NCBI RefSeq assembly: GCF_027580225.2
Contig: NC_073361.2
Location: forward strand, 34,466,501-34,530,500
Direction of reading: 5' to 3'
DNA from: Misgurnus anguillicaudatus
Taxonomy: Eukaryota > Chordata > Actinopteri > Cypriniformes > Cobitidae
Length of the DNA stretch: 64,000 nucleotides
Shown here piece by piece: positions 34,901 through 47,600 of the stretch. Within the stretch, counting starts at the first letter, position 1. Each line of letters begins with the position of its first letter. The position numbers and the translations under genes are program-made. The notes beneath the pieces are model-generated. The model was not told the origin of the DNA. It was given only the letters and a program-made list of their open reading frames with translations, and made no database searches.

Positions 34901-36840
34901 TCCAGCATCTTAAACTCCAGCATCTGCATGTCCAGCATCTTAAACTCCAGCATCTGCATGTCCAGCATCTTAAACTCCAGCATCTGCATGTCCAGCATCT
35001 TAAACTCCAGCATCTTAAACTCCAGCATCTGCATGTCCAGCATCTAAACTCCAGCATCTTAAACTCCAGCATCTTAAACTCCAGCATCTGCATGTCCAGC
35101 ATCTTAAACTCCAGCATCTTAAACTCCAGCATCTGCATGTCCAGCATCTTAAACTCCAGCATCTGCATGTCCAGCATCTTAAACTCCAGCATCTTAAACT
35201 CCAGCATCTGCATGTCCAGCATCTTAAACTCCAGCATCTGCATGTCCAGCATCTTAAACTCCAGCATCTGCATGTCCAGCATCTTAAACTCCAGCATCTG
35301 CATGTCCAGCATCTTAAACTCCAGCATCTGCATGTCCAGCATCTTAAACTCCAGCATCTGCATGTCCAGCATCTTAAACTCCAGCATCTTAAACTCCAGC
35401 ATCTGCATGTCCAGCATCTGCATGTCCAGCATCTTAAACTCCAGCATCTGCATGTCCAGCATCTTAAACTCCAGCATCTGCATGTCCAGCATCTGCATGT
35501 CCAGCATCTTAAACTCCAGCATCTGCATGTCCAGCATCTTAAACTCCAGCATCTGCATGTCCAGCATCTTAAACTCCAGCATCTGCATGTCCAGCATCTT
35601 AAACTCCAGCATCTGCATGTCCAGCATCTTAAACTCCAGCATCTTAAACTCCAGCATCTGCATGTCCAGCATCTTAAACTCCAGCATCTGCATGTCCAGC
35701 ATCTTAAACTCCAGCATCTGCATGTCCAGCATCTTAAACTCCAGCATCTGCATGTCCAGCATCTTAAACTCCAGCATCTGCATGTCCAGCATCTTAAACT
35801 CCAGCATCTGCATGTCCAGCATCTTAAACTCCAGCATCTGCATGTCCAGCATCTTAAACTCCAGCATCTGCATGTCCAGCATCTTAAACTCCAGCATCTG
35901 CATGTCCAGCATCTTAAACTCCAGCATCTTAAACTCCAGCATCTGCATGTCCAGCATCTTAAACTCCAGCATCTTAAACTCCAGCATCTTAAACTCCAGC
36001 ATCTGCATGTCCAGCATCTGCATGTCCAGCATCTTAAACTCCAGCATCTGCATGTCCAGCATCTTAAACTCCAGCATCTGCATGTCCAGCATCTTAAACT
36101 CCAGCATCTGCATGTCCAGCATCTTAAACTCCAGCATCTGCATGTCCAGCATCTTAAACTCCAGCATCTGCATGTCCAGCATCTTAAACTCCAGCATCTG
36201 CATGTCCAGCATCTTAAACTCCAGCATCTGCATGTCCAGCATCTTAAACTCCAGCATCTTAAACTCCAGCATCTGCAAAAGTCCAGCATCTGCATGTCCA
36301 GCATCTTAAACTCCAGCATCTGCATGTCCAGCATCTTAAACTCCAGCATCTGCATGTCCAGCATCTTAAACTCCAGCATCTTAAACTCCAGCATCTTAAA
36401 CTCCAGCATCTGCATGTCCAGCATCTTAAACTCCAGCATCTGCATGTCCAGCATCTGCACTCCAGCATCTTAAACTCCAGCATCTGCATGTCCAGCATCT
36501 TAAACTCCAGCATCTGCATGTCCAGCATCCTAAACTCCAGCATCTTAAACTCCAGCATCTGCATGTCCAGCATCTTAAACTCCAGCATCTGCATGTCCAG
36601 CATCTTAAACTCCAGCATCTGCATGTCCAGCATCTTAAACTCCAGCATCTGCATGTCCAGCATCTTAAACTCCAGCATCTGCATGTCCAGCATCTTAAAC
36701 TCCAGCATCTGCATGTCCAGCATCTTAAACTCCAGCATCTGCATGTCCAGCATCTTAAACTCCAGCATCTGCATGTCCAGCATCTTAAACTCCAGCATCT
36801 GCATGTCCAGCATCTTAAACTCCAGCATCTTAAACTCCAG
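19948..36840 (+). repeat. Satellite block F: 30-bp dimer array (catctt/catctg units)
   Basis: About 16.9 kb dominated by alternation of catcttaaactccag and catctgcatgtccag, giving a 30-bp higher-order unit with occasional runs of one monomer. Compared with flanking blocks, both monomers carry T at the fifth base (cat-c-T), so CpG is almost absent. Units of 14, 16, 17 or 18 bp are scattered through it (for example near 22935, 23250, 24185, 25070, 26070, 27280, 28625, 29160, 31280, 31490, 32470, 33620, 36270 and 36455). These break the reading frames and set the ends of long open frames. Islands of catcctaaa/catccaaaag units occur at about 29560-30120 and 30620-30790. Confidence 0.95.
23218..23625 (+). 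repeat. Irregular sub-block inside the dimer array
   Basis: Here the dimer pattern breaks: catcctaaagtccag units, 18-mers with ctgcataaag, a run of catccaaaagtccag at 23280-23500, then diverged units (gacactgcaagtcca, cctcttcatctccag, gatcttaatctccag) at about 23570-23620. It looks like an older, less homogenised remnant, or a recombination junction between array types. Confidence 0.8.
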
Positions 36841-39800
36841 CATCCTAAACTCCAGCATCCTAAACTCCAGCATCCTAAACTCCAGCATCCTAAACTCCAG
36901 CATCCTAAACTCCAGCATCCTAAACTCCAGCATCCAAAAGTCCAGCATCCAAAAGTCCAGCATCTTAAACTCCAGCATCCAAAAGTCCAGCATCCTAAAC
37001 TCCAGCATCCAAAAGTCCAGCATCCTAAACTCCAGCATCCAAAAGTCCAATATCCTAAACTCCAGCATCCAAAAGTCCAATATCCTAAACTCCAGCATCC
37101 AAAAGTCCAGCATCCTAAACTCCAGCATCCTAAACTCCAGCATCCAAAAGTCCAGCATCCTAAACTCCAGCATCCTAAACTCCAGCATCCTAAACTCCAG
37201 CATCCAAAAGTCCAGCATCCTAAACTCCAGCATCCAAAAGTCCAGCATCCTAAACTCCAGCATCCAAAAGTCCAGCATCCTAAACTCCAGCATCCTAAAG
37301 TCCAGCATCCTAAACTCCAGCATCCTAAACTCCAGCATCCTAAACTCCAGCATCCTAAACTCCAGCATCCAAAAGTCCAGCATCCTAAACTCCAGCATCC
37401 TAAACTCCAGCATCCTAAACTCCAGCATCCAAAAGTCCAGCATCCAAAAGTCCAGCATCCAAAAGTCCAGCATCCAAAAGTCCAGCATCCAAAAGTCCAG
37501 CATCCTAAACTCCAGCATCCAAAAGTCCAGCATCCTAAACTCCAGCATCCAAAAGTCCAGCATCCAAAAGTCCAGCATCCAAAAGTCCAGCATCCTAAAC
37601 TCCAGCATCCGCATGTCCAGCATCCTAAACTCCAGCATCTGCATGTCCAGCATCCTAAACTCCAGCATCTGCATGTCCAGCATCCTAAACTCCAGCATCT
37701 GCATGTCCAGCATCTTAAACTCCAGCATCTGCATGTCCAGCATCCTAAACTCCAGCATCCTAAACTCCAGCATCCTAAACTCCAGCATCCTAAACTCCAG
37801 CATCTTAAACTCCAGCATCTTAAACTCCAGCATCTTAAACTCCAGCATCTTAAACTCCAGCATCCAAAAGTCCAGCATCCTAAACTCCAGCATCCTAAAC
37901 TCCAGCATCCTAAACTCCAGCATCTTAAACTCCAGCATCCAAAAGTCCAGCATCTTAAACTCCAGCATCCAAAAGTCCAGCATCCTAAACTCCAGCATCC
38001 AAAAGTCCAGCATCCTAAACTCCAGCATCCAAAAGTCCAGCATCCTAAACTCCAGCATCCTAAACTCCAGCATCCTAAACTCCAGCATCCTAAACTCCAG
38101 CATCCTAAACTCCAGCATCCTAAACTCCAGCATCCTAAACTCCAGCATCCTAAACTCCAGCATCCTAAACTCCAGCATCCTAAACTCCAGCATCCTAAAC
38201 TCCAGCATCCTAAACTCCAGCATCCTAAACTCCAGCATCCTAAACTCCAGCATCCTAAACTCCAGCATCCTAAACTCCAGCATCCTAAACTCCAGCATCC
38301 TAAACTCCAGCATCCTAAACTCCAGCATCCTAAACTCCAGCATCCTAAACTCCAGCATCCTAAACTCCAGCATCCTAAACTCCAGCATCCAAAACTCCAG
38401 CATCCTAAACTCCAGCATCCTAAACTCCAGCATCCTAAACTCCAGCATCCAAAACTCCAGCATCCTAAACTCCAGCATCCGCATGTCCAGCATCCGCATG
38501 TCCAGCATCCTAAACTCCAGCATCCTAAACTCCAGCATCCTAAACTCCAGCATCTTAAACTCCAGCATCTTAAACTCCAGCATCTTAAACTCCAGCATCC
38601 TAAACTCCAGCATCCTAAACTCCAGCATCCTAAACTCCAGCATCCTAAACTCCAGCATCCTAAACTCCAGCATCCTAAACTCCAGCATCCTAAACTCCAG
38701 CATCCTAAACTCCAGCATCCTAAACTCCAGCATCCTAAACTCCAGCATCCTAAACTCCAGCATCCTAAACTCCAGCATCCAAAAGTCCAATATCCTAAAC
38801 TCCAGCATCCAAAAGTCCAGCATCCTAAACTCCAGCATCCTAAACTCCAGCATCCTAAACTCCAGCATCCAAAAGTCCAATATCCTAAACTCCAGCATCC
38901 AAAAGTCCAGTATCCTAAACTCCAGCATCCAAAAGTCCAATATCCTAAACTCCAGCATCCAAAAGTCCAATATCCTAAACTCCAGCATCCAAAAGTCCAG
39001 CATCCTAAACTCCAGCATCCAAAAGTCCAGCATCCTAAACTCCAGCATCCAAAAGTCCAGCATCCTAAACTCCAGCATCCTAAACTCCAGCATCCTAAAC
39101 TCCAGCATCCTAAACTCCAGCATCCAAAAGTCCAATATCCTAAACTCCAGCATCCAAAAGTCCAATATCCTAAACTCCAGCATCCAAAAGTCCAATATCC
39201 TAAACTCCAGCATCCAAAAGTCCAGCATCCTAAACTCCAGCATCCAAAAGTCCAGCATCCTAAACTCCAGCATCCTAAACTCCAGCATCCTAAACTCCAG
39301 CATCCTAAACTCCAGCATCCAAAAGTCCAGCATCTTAAACTCCAGCATCTTAAACTCCAGCATCTTAAACTCCAGCATCTTAAACTCCAGCATCTTAAAC
39401 TCCAGCATCTTAAACTCCAGCATCTTAAACTCCAGCATCTTAAACTCCAGCATCCAAAAGTCCAGCATCCTAAACTCCAGCATCCTAAACTCCAGCATCC
39501 TAAACTCCAGCATCCAAAAGTCCAGCATCCTAAACTCCAGCATCCTAAACTCCAGCATCCAAAAGTCCAGCATCCTAAACTCCAGCATCCAAAAGTCCAG
39601 CATCCTAAACTCCAGCATCCTAAACTCCAGCATCCAAAAGTCCAGCATCCTAAACTCCAGCATCCTAAACTCCAGCATCCTAAACTCCAGCATCCTAAAC
39701 TCCAGCATCCTAAACTCCAGCATCCTAAACTCCAGCATCCTAAACTCCAGCATCCTAAACTCCAGCATCCTAAACTCCAGCATCCTAAAGTCCAGCATCC

Positions 39801-42800
39801 TAAACGTCCAGCATCCTAAAGTCCAGCATCCTAAACTCCAGCATCCTAAACGTCCAGCATCCTAAAGTCCAGCATCCTAAACGTCCAGCATCCTAAAGTC
39901 CAGCATCCTAAACTCCAGCATCCTAAACTCCAGCATCCTAAACTCCAGCATCCTAAACTCCAGCATCCTAAACTCCAGCATCCTAAACTCCAGCATCCTA
40001 AACTCCAGCATCCAAAAGTCCAGCATCCAAAAGTCCAGCATCCGCATGTCCAGCATCCTAAACTCCAGCATCCTAAACTCCAGCATCCGCATGTCCAGCA
40101 TCCTAAACTCCAGCATCCGCATGTCCAGCATCCTAAACTCCAGCATCCGCATGTCCAGCATCCTAAACTCCAGCATCCGCATGTCCAGCATCCTAAACTC
40201 CAGCATCCGCATGTCCAGCATCCTAAACTCCAGCATCCGCATGTCCAGCATCCTAAACTCCAGCATCCGCATGTCCAGCATCCTAAACTCCAGCATCCAA
40301 AAGTCCAGCATCCTAAACTCCAGCATCCAAAAGTCCAGCATCCTAAACTCCAGCATCCAAAAGTCCAGCATCCTAAACTCCAGCATCCTAAACTCCAGCA
40401 TCCTAAACTCCAGCATCCTAAACTCCAGCATCCAAAACTCCAGCATCTTAAACTCCAGCATCTTAAACTCCAGCATCTTAAACTCCAGCATCTTAAACTC
40501 CAGCATCTTAAACTCCAGCATCTTAAACTCCAGCATCTTAAACTCCAGCATCTTAAACTCCAGCATCCAAAAGTCCAATATCCTAAACTCCAGCATCCTA
40601 AACTCCAGCATCCTAAACTCCAGCATCCAAAAGTCCAGCATCCTAAACTCCAGCATCCTAAACTCCAGCATCCAAAAGTCCAGCATCCTAAACTCCAGCA
40701 TCCAAAAGTCCAGCATCCTAAACTCCAGCATCCTAAACTCCAGCATCCAAAAGTCCAGCATCCTAAACTCCAGCATCCTAAACTCCAGCATCCTAAACTC
40801 CAGCATCCTAAACTCCAGCATCCTAAACTCCAGCATCCTAAACTCCAGCATCCTAAACTCCAGCATCCTAAACTCCAGCATCCTAAACTCCAGCATCCTA
40901 AACTCCAGCATCCTAAAGTCCAGCATCCTAAAGTCCAGCATCCTAAAGTCCAGCATCCTAAAGTCCAGCATCCTAAAGTCCAGCATCCTAAAGTCCAGCA
41001 TCCTAAAGTCCAGCATCCTAAAGTCCAGCATCCTAAACTCCAGCATCCTAAACTCCAGCATCCTAAACTCCAGCATCCTAAACTCCAGCATCCTAAACTC
41101 CAGCATCCTAAACTCCAGCATCCTAAACTCCAGCATCCAAAAGTCCAGCATCCAAAAGTCCAGCATCCGCATGTCCAGCATCCTAAACTCCAGCATCCTA
41201 AACTCCAGCATCCGCATGTCCAGCATCCTAAACTCCAGCATCCGCATGTCCAGCATCCTAAACTCCAGCATCCGCATGTCCAGCATCCTAAACTCCAGCA
41301 TCCGCATGTCCAGCATCCTAAACTCCAGCATCCGCATGTCCAGCATCCTAAACTCCAGCATCCGCATGTCCAGCATCCTAAACTCCAGCATCCGCATGTC
41401 CAGCATCCTAAACTCCAGCATCCGCATGTCCAGCATCCTAAACTCCAGCATCCTAAACTCCAGCATCCTAAACTCCAGCATCCTAAACTCCAGCATCCTG
41501 AACTCCAGCATCCTAAACTCCAGCATCCTAAACTCCAGCATCCTAAACTCCAGCATCCAAAAGTCCAGCATCCAAAAGTCCAGCATCCTAAACTCCAGCA
41601 TCCTAAACTCCAGCATCCTAAACTCCAGCATCCAAAAGTCCAGTATCCTAAACTCCAGCATCCAAAAGTCCAATATCCTAAACTCCAGCATCCAAAAGTC
41701 CAATATCCTAAACTCCAGCATCCAAAAGTCCAGCATCCAAAAGTCCAGCATCCTAAACTCCAGCATCCAAAACTCCAGCATCCTAAACTCCAGCATCCAA
41801 AAGTCCAGCATCCTAAACTCCAGCATCCTAAACTCCAGCATCCTAAACTCCAGCATCCGCATGTCCAGCATCCTAAACTCCAGCATCCGCATGTCCAGCA
41901 TCCGCATGTCCAGCATCCGCATGTCCAGCATCCTAAACTCCAGCATCCGCATGTCCAGCATCCTAAACTCCAGCATCCGCATGTCCAGCATCCTAAACTC
42001 CAGCATCCGCATGTCCAGCATCCTAAACTCCAGCATCCGCATGTCCAGCATCCTAAACTCCAGCATCCGCATGTCCAGCATCCTAAACTCCAGCATCCTA
42101 AACTCCAGCATCCTAAACTCCAGCATCCTAAACTCCAGCATCCGCATGTCCAGCATCCTAAACTCCAGCATCCTAAACTCCAGCATCCTAAACTCCAGCA
42201 TCCTAAACTCCAGCATCCTAAACTCCAGCATCCTAAACTCCAGCATCCTAAACTCCAGCATCATAAACTCCAGCATCCAAAAGTCCAGCATCCAAAAGTC
42301 CAGCATCCTAAACTCCAGCATCCAAAAGTCCAGCATCCTAAACTCCAGCATCCAAAAGTCCAGTATCCTAAACTCCAGCATCCAAAAGTCAAATATCCTA
42401 AACTCCAGCATCCAAAAGTCCAATATCCTAAACTCCAGCATCCAAAAGTCCAATATCCTAAACTCCAGCATCCAAAAGTCCAATATCCTAAACTCCAGCA
42501 TCCTAAACTCCAGCATCCTAAACTCCAGCATCCTAAACTCCAGCATCCGCATGTCCAGCATCCTAAACTCCAGCATCCGCATGTCCAGCATCCTAAACTC
42601 CAGCATCCGCATGTCCAGCATCCTAAACTCCAGCATCCGCATGTCCAGCATCCTAAACTCCAGCATCCGCATGTCCAGCATCCTAAACTCCAGCATCCGC
42701 ATGTCCAGCATCCTAAACTCCAGCATCCGCATGTCCAGCATCCTAAACTCCAGCATCCGCATGTCCAGCATCCTAAACTCCAGCATCCGCATGTCCAGCA

Positions 42801-44215
42801 TCCTAAACTCCAGCATCCTAAACTCCAGCATCCTAAACTCCAGCATCCTAAACTCCAGCATCCTAAACTCCAGCATCCTAAACTCCAGCATCCAAAAGTC
42901 CAGCATCCAAAAGTCCAGCATCCTAAACTCCAGCATCCAAAAGTCCAGCATCCTAAACTCCAGCATCCAAAAGTCCAGTATCCTAAACTCCAGCATCCAA
43001 AAGTCCAATATCCTAAACTCCAGCATCCAAAAGTCCAATATCCTAAACTCCAGCATCCAAAAGTCCAATATCCTAAACTCCAGCATCCTAAACTCCAGCA
43101 TCCAAAAGTCCAGCATCCTAAACTCCAGCATCCTAAACTCCAGCATCCTAAACTCCAGCATCCAAAAGTCCAGCGTCCTAAACTCCAGCATCCAAAAGTC
43201 CAGCGTCCTAAACTCCAGCATCCAAAAGTCCAGCATCCTAAACTCCAGCATCCTAAACTCCAGCATTCTAAAGTCCAGCATCCTAAAGTCCAGCATCCTA
43301 AAGTCCAGCATCCTAAAGTCCAGCATCCTAAACTCCAGCATCCTAAACTCCAGCATCCTAAACTCCAGCATCCTAAACTCCAGCATCCAAAAGTCCAGCA
43401 TCCAAAAGTCCAGCATCCAAAAGTCCAGCATCCAAAAGTCCAGCATCCTAAACTCCAGCATCCAAAAGTCCAGCATCCAAAAGTCCAGCATCCAAAAGTC
43501 CAGAATCCAAAAATCCAGCATCCAAAAGTCCAGCATCCTAAACTCCAGCATCCTAAACTCCAGCATCCTAAACTCCAGCATCCTAAACTCCAGCATCCTA
43601 AACTCCAGCATCTTAAACTCCAGCATCTTAAACTCCAGCATCTTAAACTCCAGCATCTTAAACTCCAGCATCCTAAACTCCAGCATCCTAAACTCCAGCA
43701 TCCTAAACTCCAGCATCCTAAAGTCCAGCATCCTAAACTCCAGCATCCAAAAGTCCAGCATCCAAAAGTCCAGTATCCTAAACTCCAGCATCCAAAAGTC
43801 CAGCATCCTAAACTCCAGCATCCAAAAGTCCAGCATCCTAAACTCCAGCATCCAAAAGTCCAGCATCCTAAACTCCAGCATCCAAAAGTCCAGCATCCTA
43901 AACTCCAGCATCCAAAAGTCCAGCATCCTAAACTCCAGCATCCAAAAGTCCAGCATCCTAAACTCCAGCATCCAAAAGTCCAGCATCCTAAACTCCAGCA
44001 TCCAAAAGTCCAGCATCCTAAACTCCAGAATCCAAAAGTCCAGCATCCTAAACTCCAGCATCCAAAAGTCCAGTATCCTAACTCCAGCATCCAAAAGTCC
44101 AGCATCCAAAAGTCCAGCATCCAAAAGTCCAGCATCCTAAACTCCAGCATCCAAAAGTCCAGCATCCTAAACTCCAGCATCCTAAACTCCAGCATCCTAA
44201 ACTCCAGCATCCAAA

Positions 44216-44625
44216 AGTCCAGCATCCAAAAGTCCAGCATCCAAAAGTCCAGCATCCAAAAGTCCAGCATCCAAAAGTCCAGCATCCAAAAGTCCAGCAT
44301 CCAAAAGTCCAGCATCCAAAAGTCCAGCATCCAAAAGTCCAGCATCCAAAAGTCCAGCATCCAAAAGTCCAGCATCCAAAAGTCCAGCATCCAAAAGTCC
44401 AGCATCCAAAAGTCCAGCATCCAAAAGTCCAGCATCCAAAAGTCCAGCATCCAAAAGTCCAGCATCCAAAAGTCCAGCATCCAAAAGTCCAGCATCCAAA
44501 AGTCCAGCATCCAAAAGTCCCGCATCCAAAAGTCCCGCATCCAAAAGTCCAGCATCCAAAAGTCCAGCATCCAAAAGTCCAGCATCCAAAAGTCCAGCAT
44601 CCAAAAGTCCAGCATCCAAAAGTCC
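44216..44625 (+). repeat. Homogeneous run of catccaaaagtccag units
   Basis: About 27 consecutive copies of a single monomer, with only two units altered (tcccg in place of tccag near 44519-44535). A corresponding run of about 19 copies lies at 54530-54810, before the same downstream landmark. In one minus-strand frame it encodes repeated LLDAG, which has no coding significance. Confidence 0.93.
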
Positions 44626-47600
44626 AGCATCCTAAACTCCAGCATCCAAAAGTCCAGCATCCTAAACTCCAGCCATCTGCATGTATAGCATCTGCATGTC
44701 CAGCATCCTAAAGTCCAGCATCCTAAAGTCCAGCATCCTAAAGTCCAGCATCCTAAAGTCCAGCATCCTAAAGTCCAGCATCCTAAAGTCCAGCATCCTA
44801 AAGTCCAGCATCCTAAAGTCCAGCATCCTAAAGTCCAGCATCTTAAACTCCAGCATCTTAAACTCCAGCATCTTAAACTCCAGCATCTTAAACTCCAGCA
44901 TCTTAAACTCCAGCATCTTAAACTCCAGCATCCTAAACTCCAGCATCCGCATGTCCAGCATCCTAAACTCCAGCATCCTAAACTCCAGCATCCTAAACTC
45001 CAGCATCCAAAAGTCCAGCATCCTAAACTCCAGAATCCTAAACTCCAGCATCCGCATGTCCAGCATCCTAAACTCCAGCATCCAAAAGTCCAGTATCCTA
45101 ACTCCAGCATCCGCATGTCCAGTATCCTAAACTCCAGCATCCAAAAGTCCAATATCCTAAACTCCAGCATCCTAAACTCCAGCATCCTAAACTCCAGCAT
45201 CCTAAACTCCAGCATCCTAAACTCCAGCATCCTAAACTCCAGCATCCAAAAGTCCAGCATCCTAAACTCCAGCATCCAAAAGTCCAGCATCCTAAACTCC
45301 AGCCTCTGCATGTATAGCATCTGCATGTCCAGCATCCTAAAGTCCAGCATCCTAAAGTCCAGCATCCTAAAGTCCAGCATCCTAAAGTCCAGCATCCTAA
45401 AGTCCAGCATCCTAAAGTCCAGCATCCTAAAGTCCAGCATCCTACACTCCAGCATCCTAATGTCCAGCATCCGAATGTCCAGCATCCTAAACTCCAGCAT
45501 CCTAAACTCCAGCATCATAAACTCCAGCATCCTAAACTCCAGCATCCTAAACTCCAGCATCCAAAAGTCCAATATCCTAAACTCCAGAATCCAAAAGTCC
45601 AGCATCCTAAACTCCAGCATCCGCATGTCCAGCATCCTAAACTCCAGCATCCAAAAGTCCAGCATCCTAAACTCCAGCATCCTAAACTCCATTATCCTAA
45701 ACTCCAGCATCCAAAACTCCAGTATCCTAAACTCCAGCATCTTAAACTCCAGCATCCTAAACTCCAGCATCCTAAACTCCAATCTCCTAAACTCCAGCAT
45801 CCTAAACTCCAGCATCCAAAAGTCCAGCATCCTAAACTCCAGAATCCAAAAGTCCAGCATCCTAAACTCCAGCATCCGCATGTCCAGCATCCTAAACTCC
45901 AGCATCCGCATGTCCAATATCCTAAACTCCAGTATCCTAAACTCCAGCATCCAAAAGTCCAATATCCTAAACTCCAGTATCCTAAACTCCAGCATCCAAA
46001 AGTCCAGTATCCTAAACTCCAGCATCCAAAAGTCCAGTATCCTAAACTCCAGAATCCAAAAGTCCAGTATCCTAAACTCCAGCATACGCATGTCCAGTAT
46101 CCTAAACTCCAGCATCCAAAAGTCCAGTATCCTAAACTCCAGCATCCGCATGTCCAGTATCCTAAACTCCAGCATCCAAAAGTCCAATATCCTAAACTCC
46201 AGCATCCAAAAGTCCAATATCCTAAACTCCAGCATCCAAAAGTCCAATATCCTAAACTCAAGCATCCAAAAGTCCAGCATCCTAAACTCCAGCATCCAAA
46301 AGTCCAGCATCCAAAAGTCCAGCATCCAAAAGTCCAGCATCCTAAACTCCAGCATCCGCATGTCCAGCATCCAAAAGTCCAGTATCCTAAACTCCAGCAT
46401 CCAAAAGTCCAGTATCCTAAACTCCAGCATCCAAAACTCCAGCATCCTAAACTCCAGCATCCTAAACTCCAGCATCCTAAACTCCAGCATCCAAAAGTCC
46501 AGCATCCTAAACTCCAGCATCCGCATGTCCAGCATCCAAAAGTCCAGTATCCTAAACTCCAGCATCCAAAAGTCCAGTATCCTAAACTCCAGCATCCTAA
46601 ACTCCAGCATCCAAAAGTCCAGAATCCAAAACTCCAGCATCCAAAAGTCCAGAATCCGAAACTCCAGCATCCAAAAGTCAAGAATCCTAAACTCCAGCAT
46701 CCGCATGTCCAGCATCCAAAAGTCCAGCATCCTAAACTCCAGCATCCAAAAGTCCAGAATCCTAAACTCCAGCATCCTAAACTCCAGCATCCAAAAGTCC
46801 AGCATCCTAAACTCCAGCATCCAAAAGTCCAGCATCCTAAACTCCAGCATCCAAAAGTCCAGCATCCGAAACTCCAGCATCCGCATGTCCAGCATCCTAA
46901 AGTCCAGTATCCTAAACTCCAGCATCCAAAAGTCCAGCATCCTAAACTCCAGCATCCAAAAGTCCAGCATCCTAAACTCCAGAATCCAAAAGTCCAGCAT
47001 CCTAAACTCCAGCATCCAAAAGTCCAGCATCCTAAACTCCAGCATCCAAAAGTCCAGCATCCAAAAGTCCAGCATCCAAAAGTCCAGCATCCAAAAGTCC
47101 AGCATCCAAAAGTCCATCATCCTAAACTCCAGCATCCGCATCTCCAGCATCCTAAACTCCAGTATCCTAAACTCCAGCATCCAAAACTCCAGCATCTTAA
47201 ACTCCAGCATCTTAAACTCCAGCATCCTAAACTCCAGCATCCTAAACTCCAGCATCTTAAACTCCAGCATCCTAAACTCCAGCATCCTAAACTCCAGCAT
47301 CCTAAACTCCAGCATCCTAAACTCCAGCATCCTAAACTCCAGCATCCTAAACTCCAGCATCCTAAACTCCAGCATCCTAAACTCCAGCATCCTAAACTCC
47401 AGCATCTTAAACTCCAGCATCTTAAACTCCAGCATCCAAAAGTCCAGCATCCTAAACTCCAGCATCCAAAAGTCCAGCATCCTAAACTCCAGCATCCAAA
47501 AGTCCAGCATCCTAAACTCCAGCATCCGCATGTCCAGCATCCTAAAGTCCAGTATCCTAAACTCCAGCATCCAAAAGTCCAGTATCCTAAACTCCAGCAT

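Noticed and set aside
19948..36840. p53-family response elements (ggacatgcag on the minus strand)
   Set aside because: Only one half of the half-site fits RRRCATG; the YYY side is cag, matching poorly. Recurrence comes from the repeat and does not imply function.
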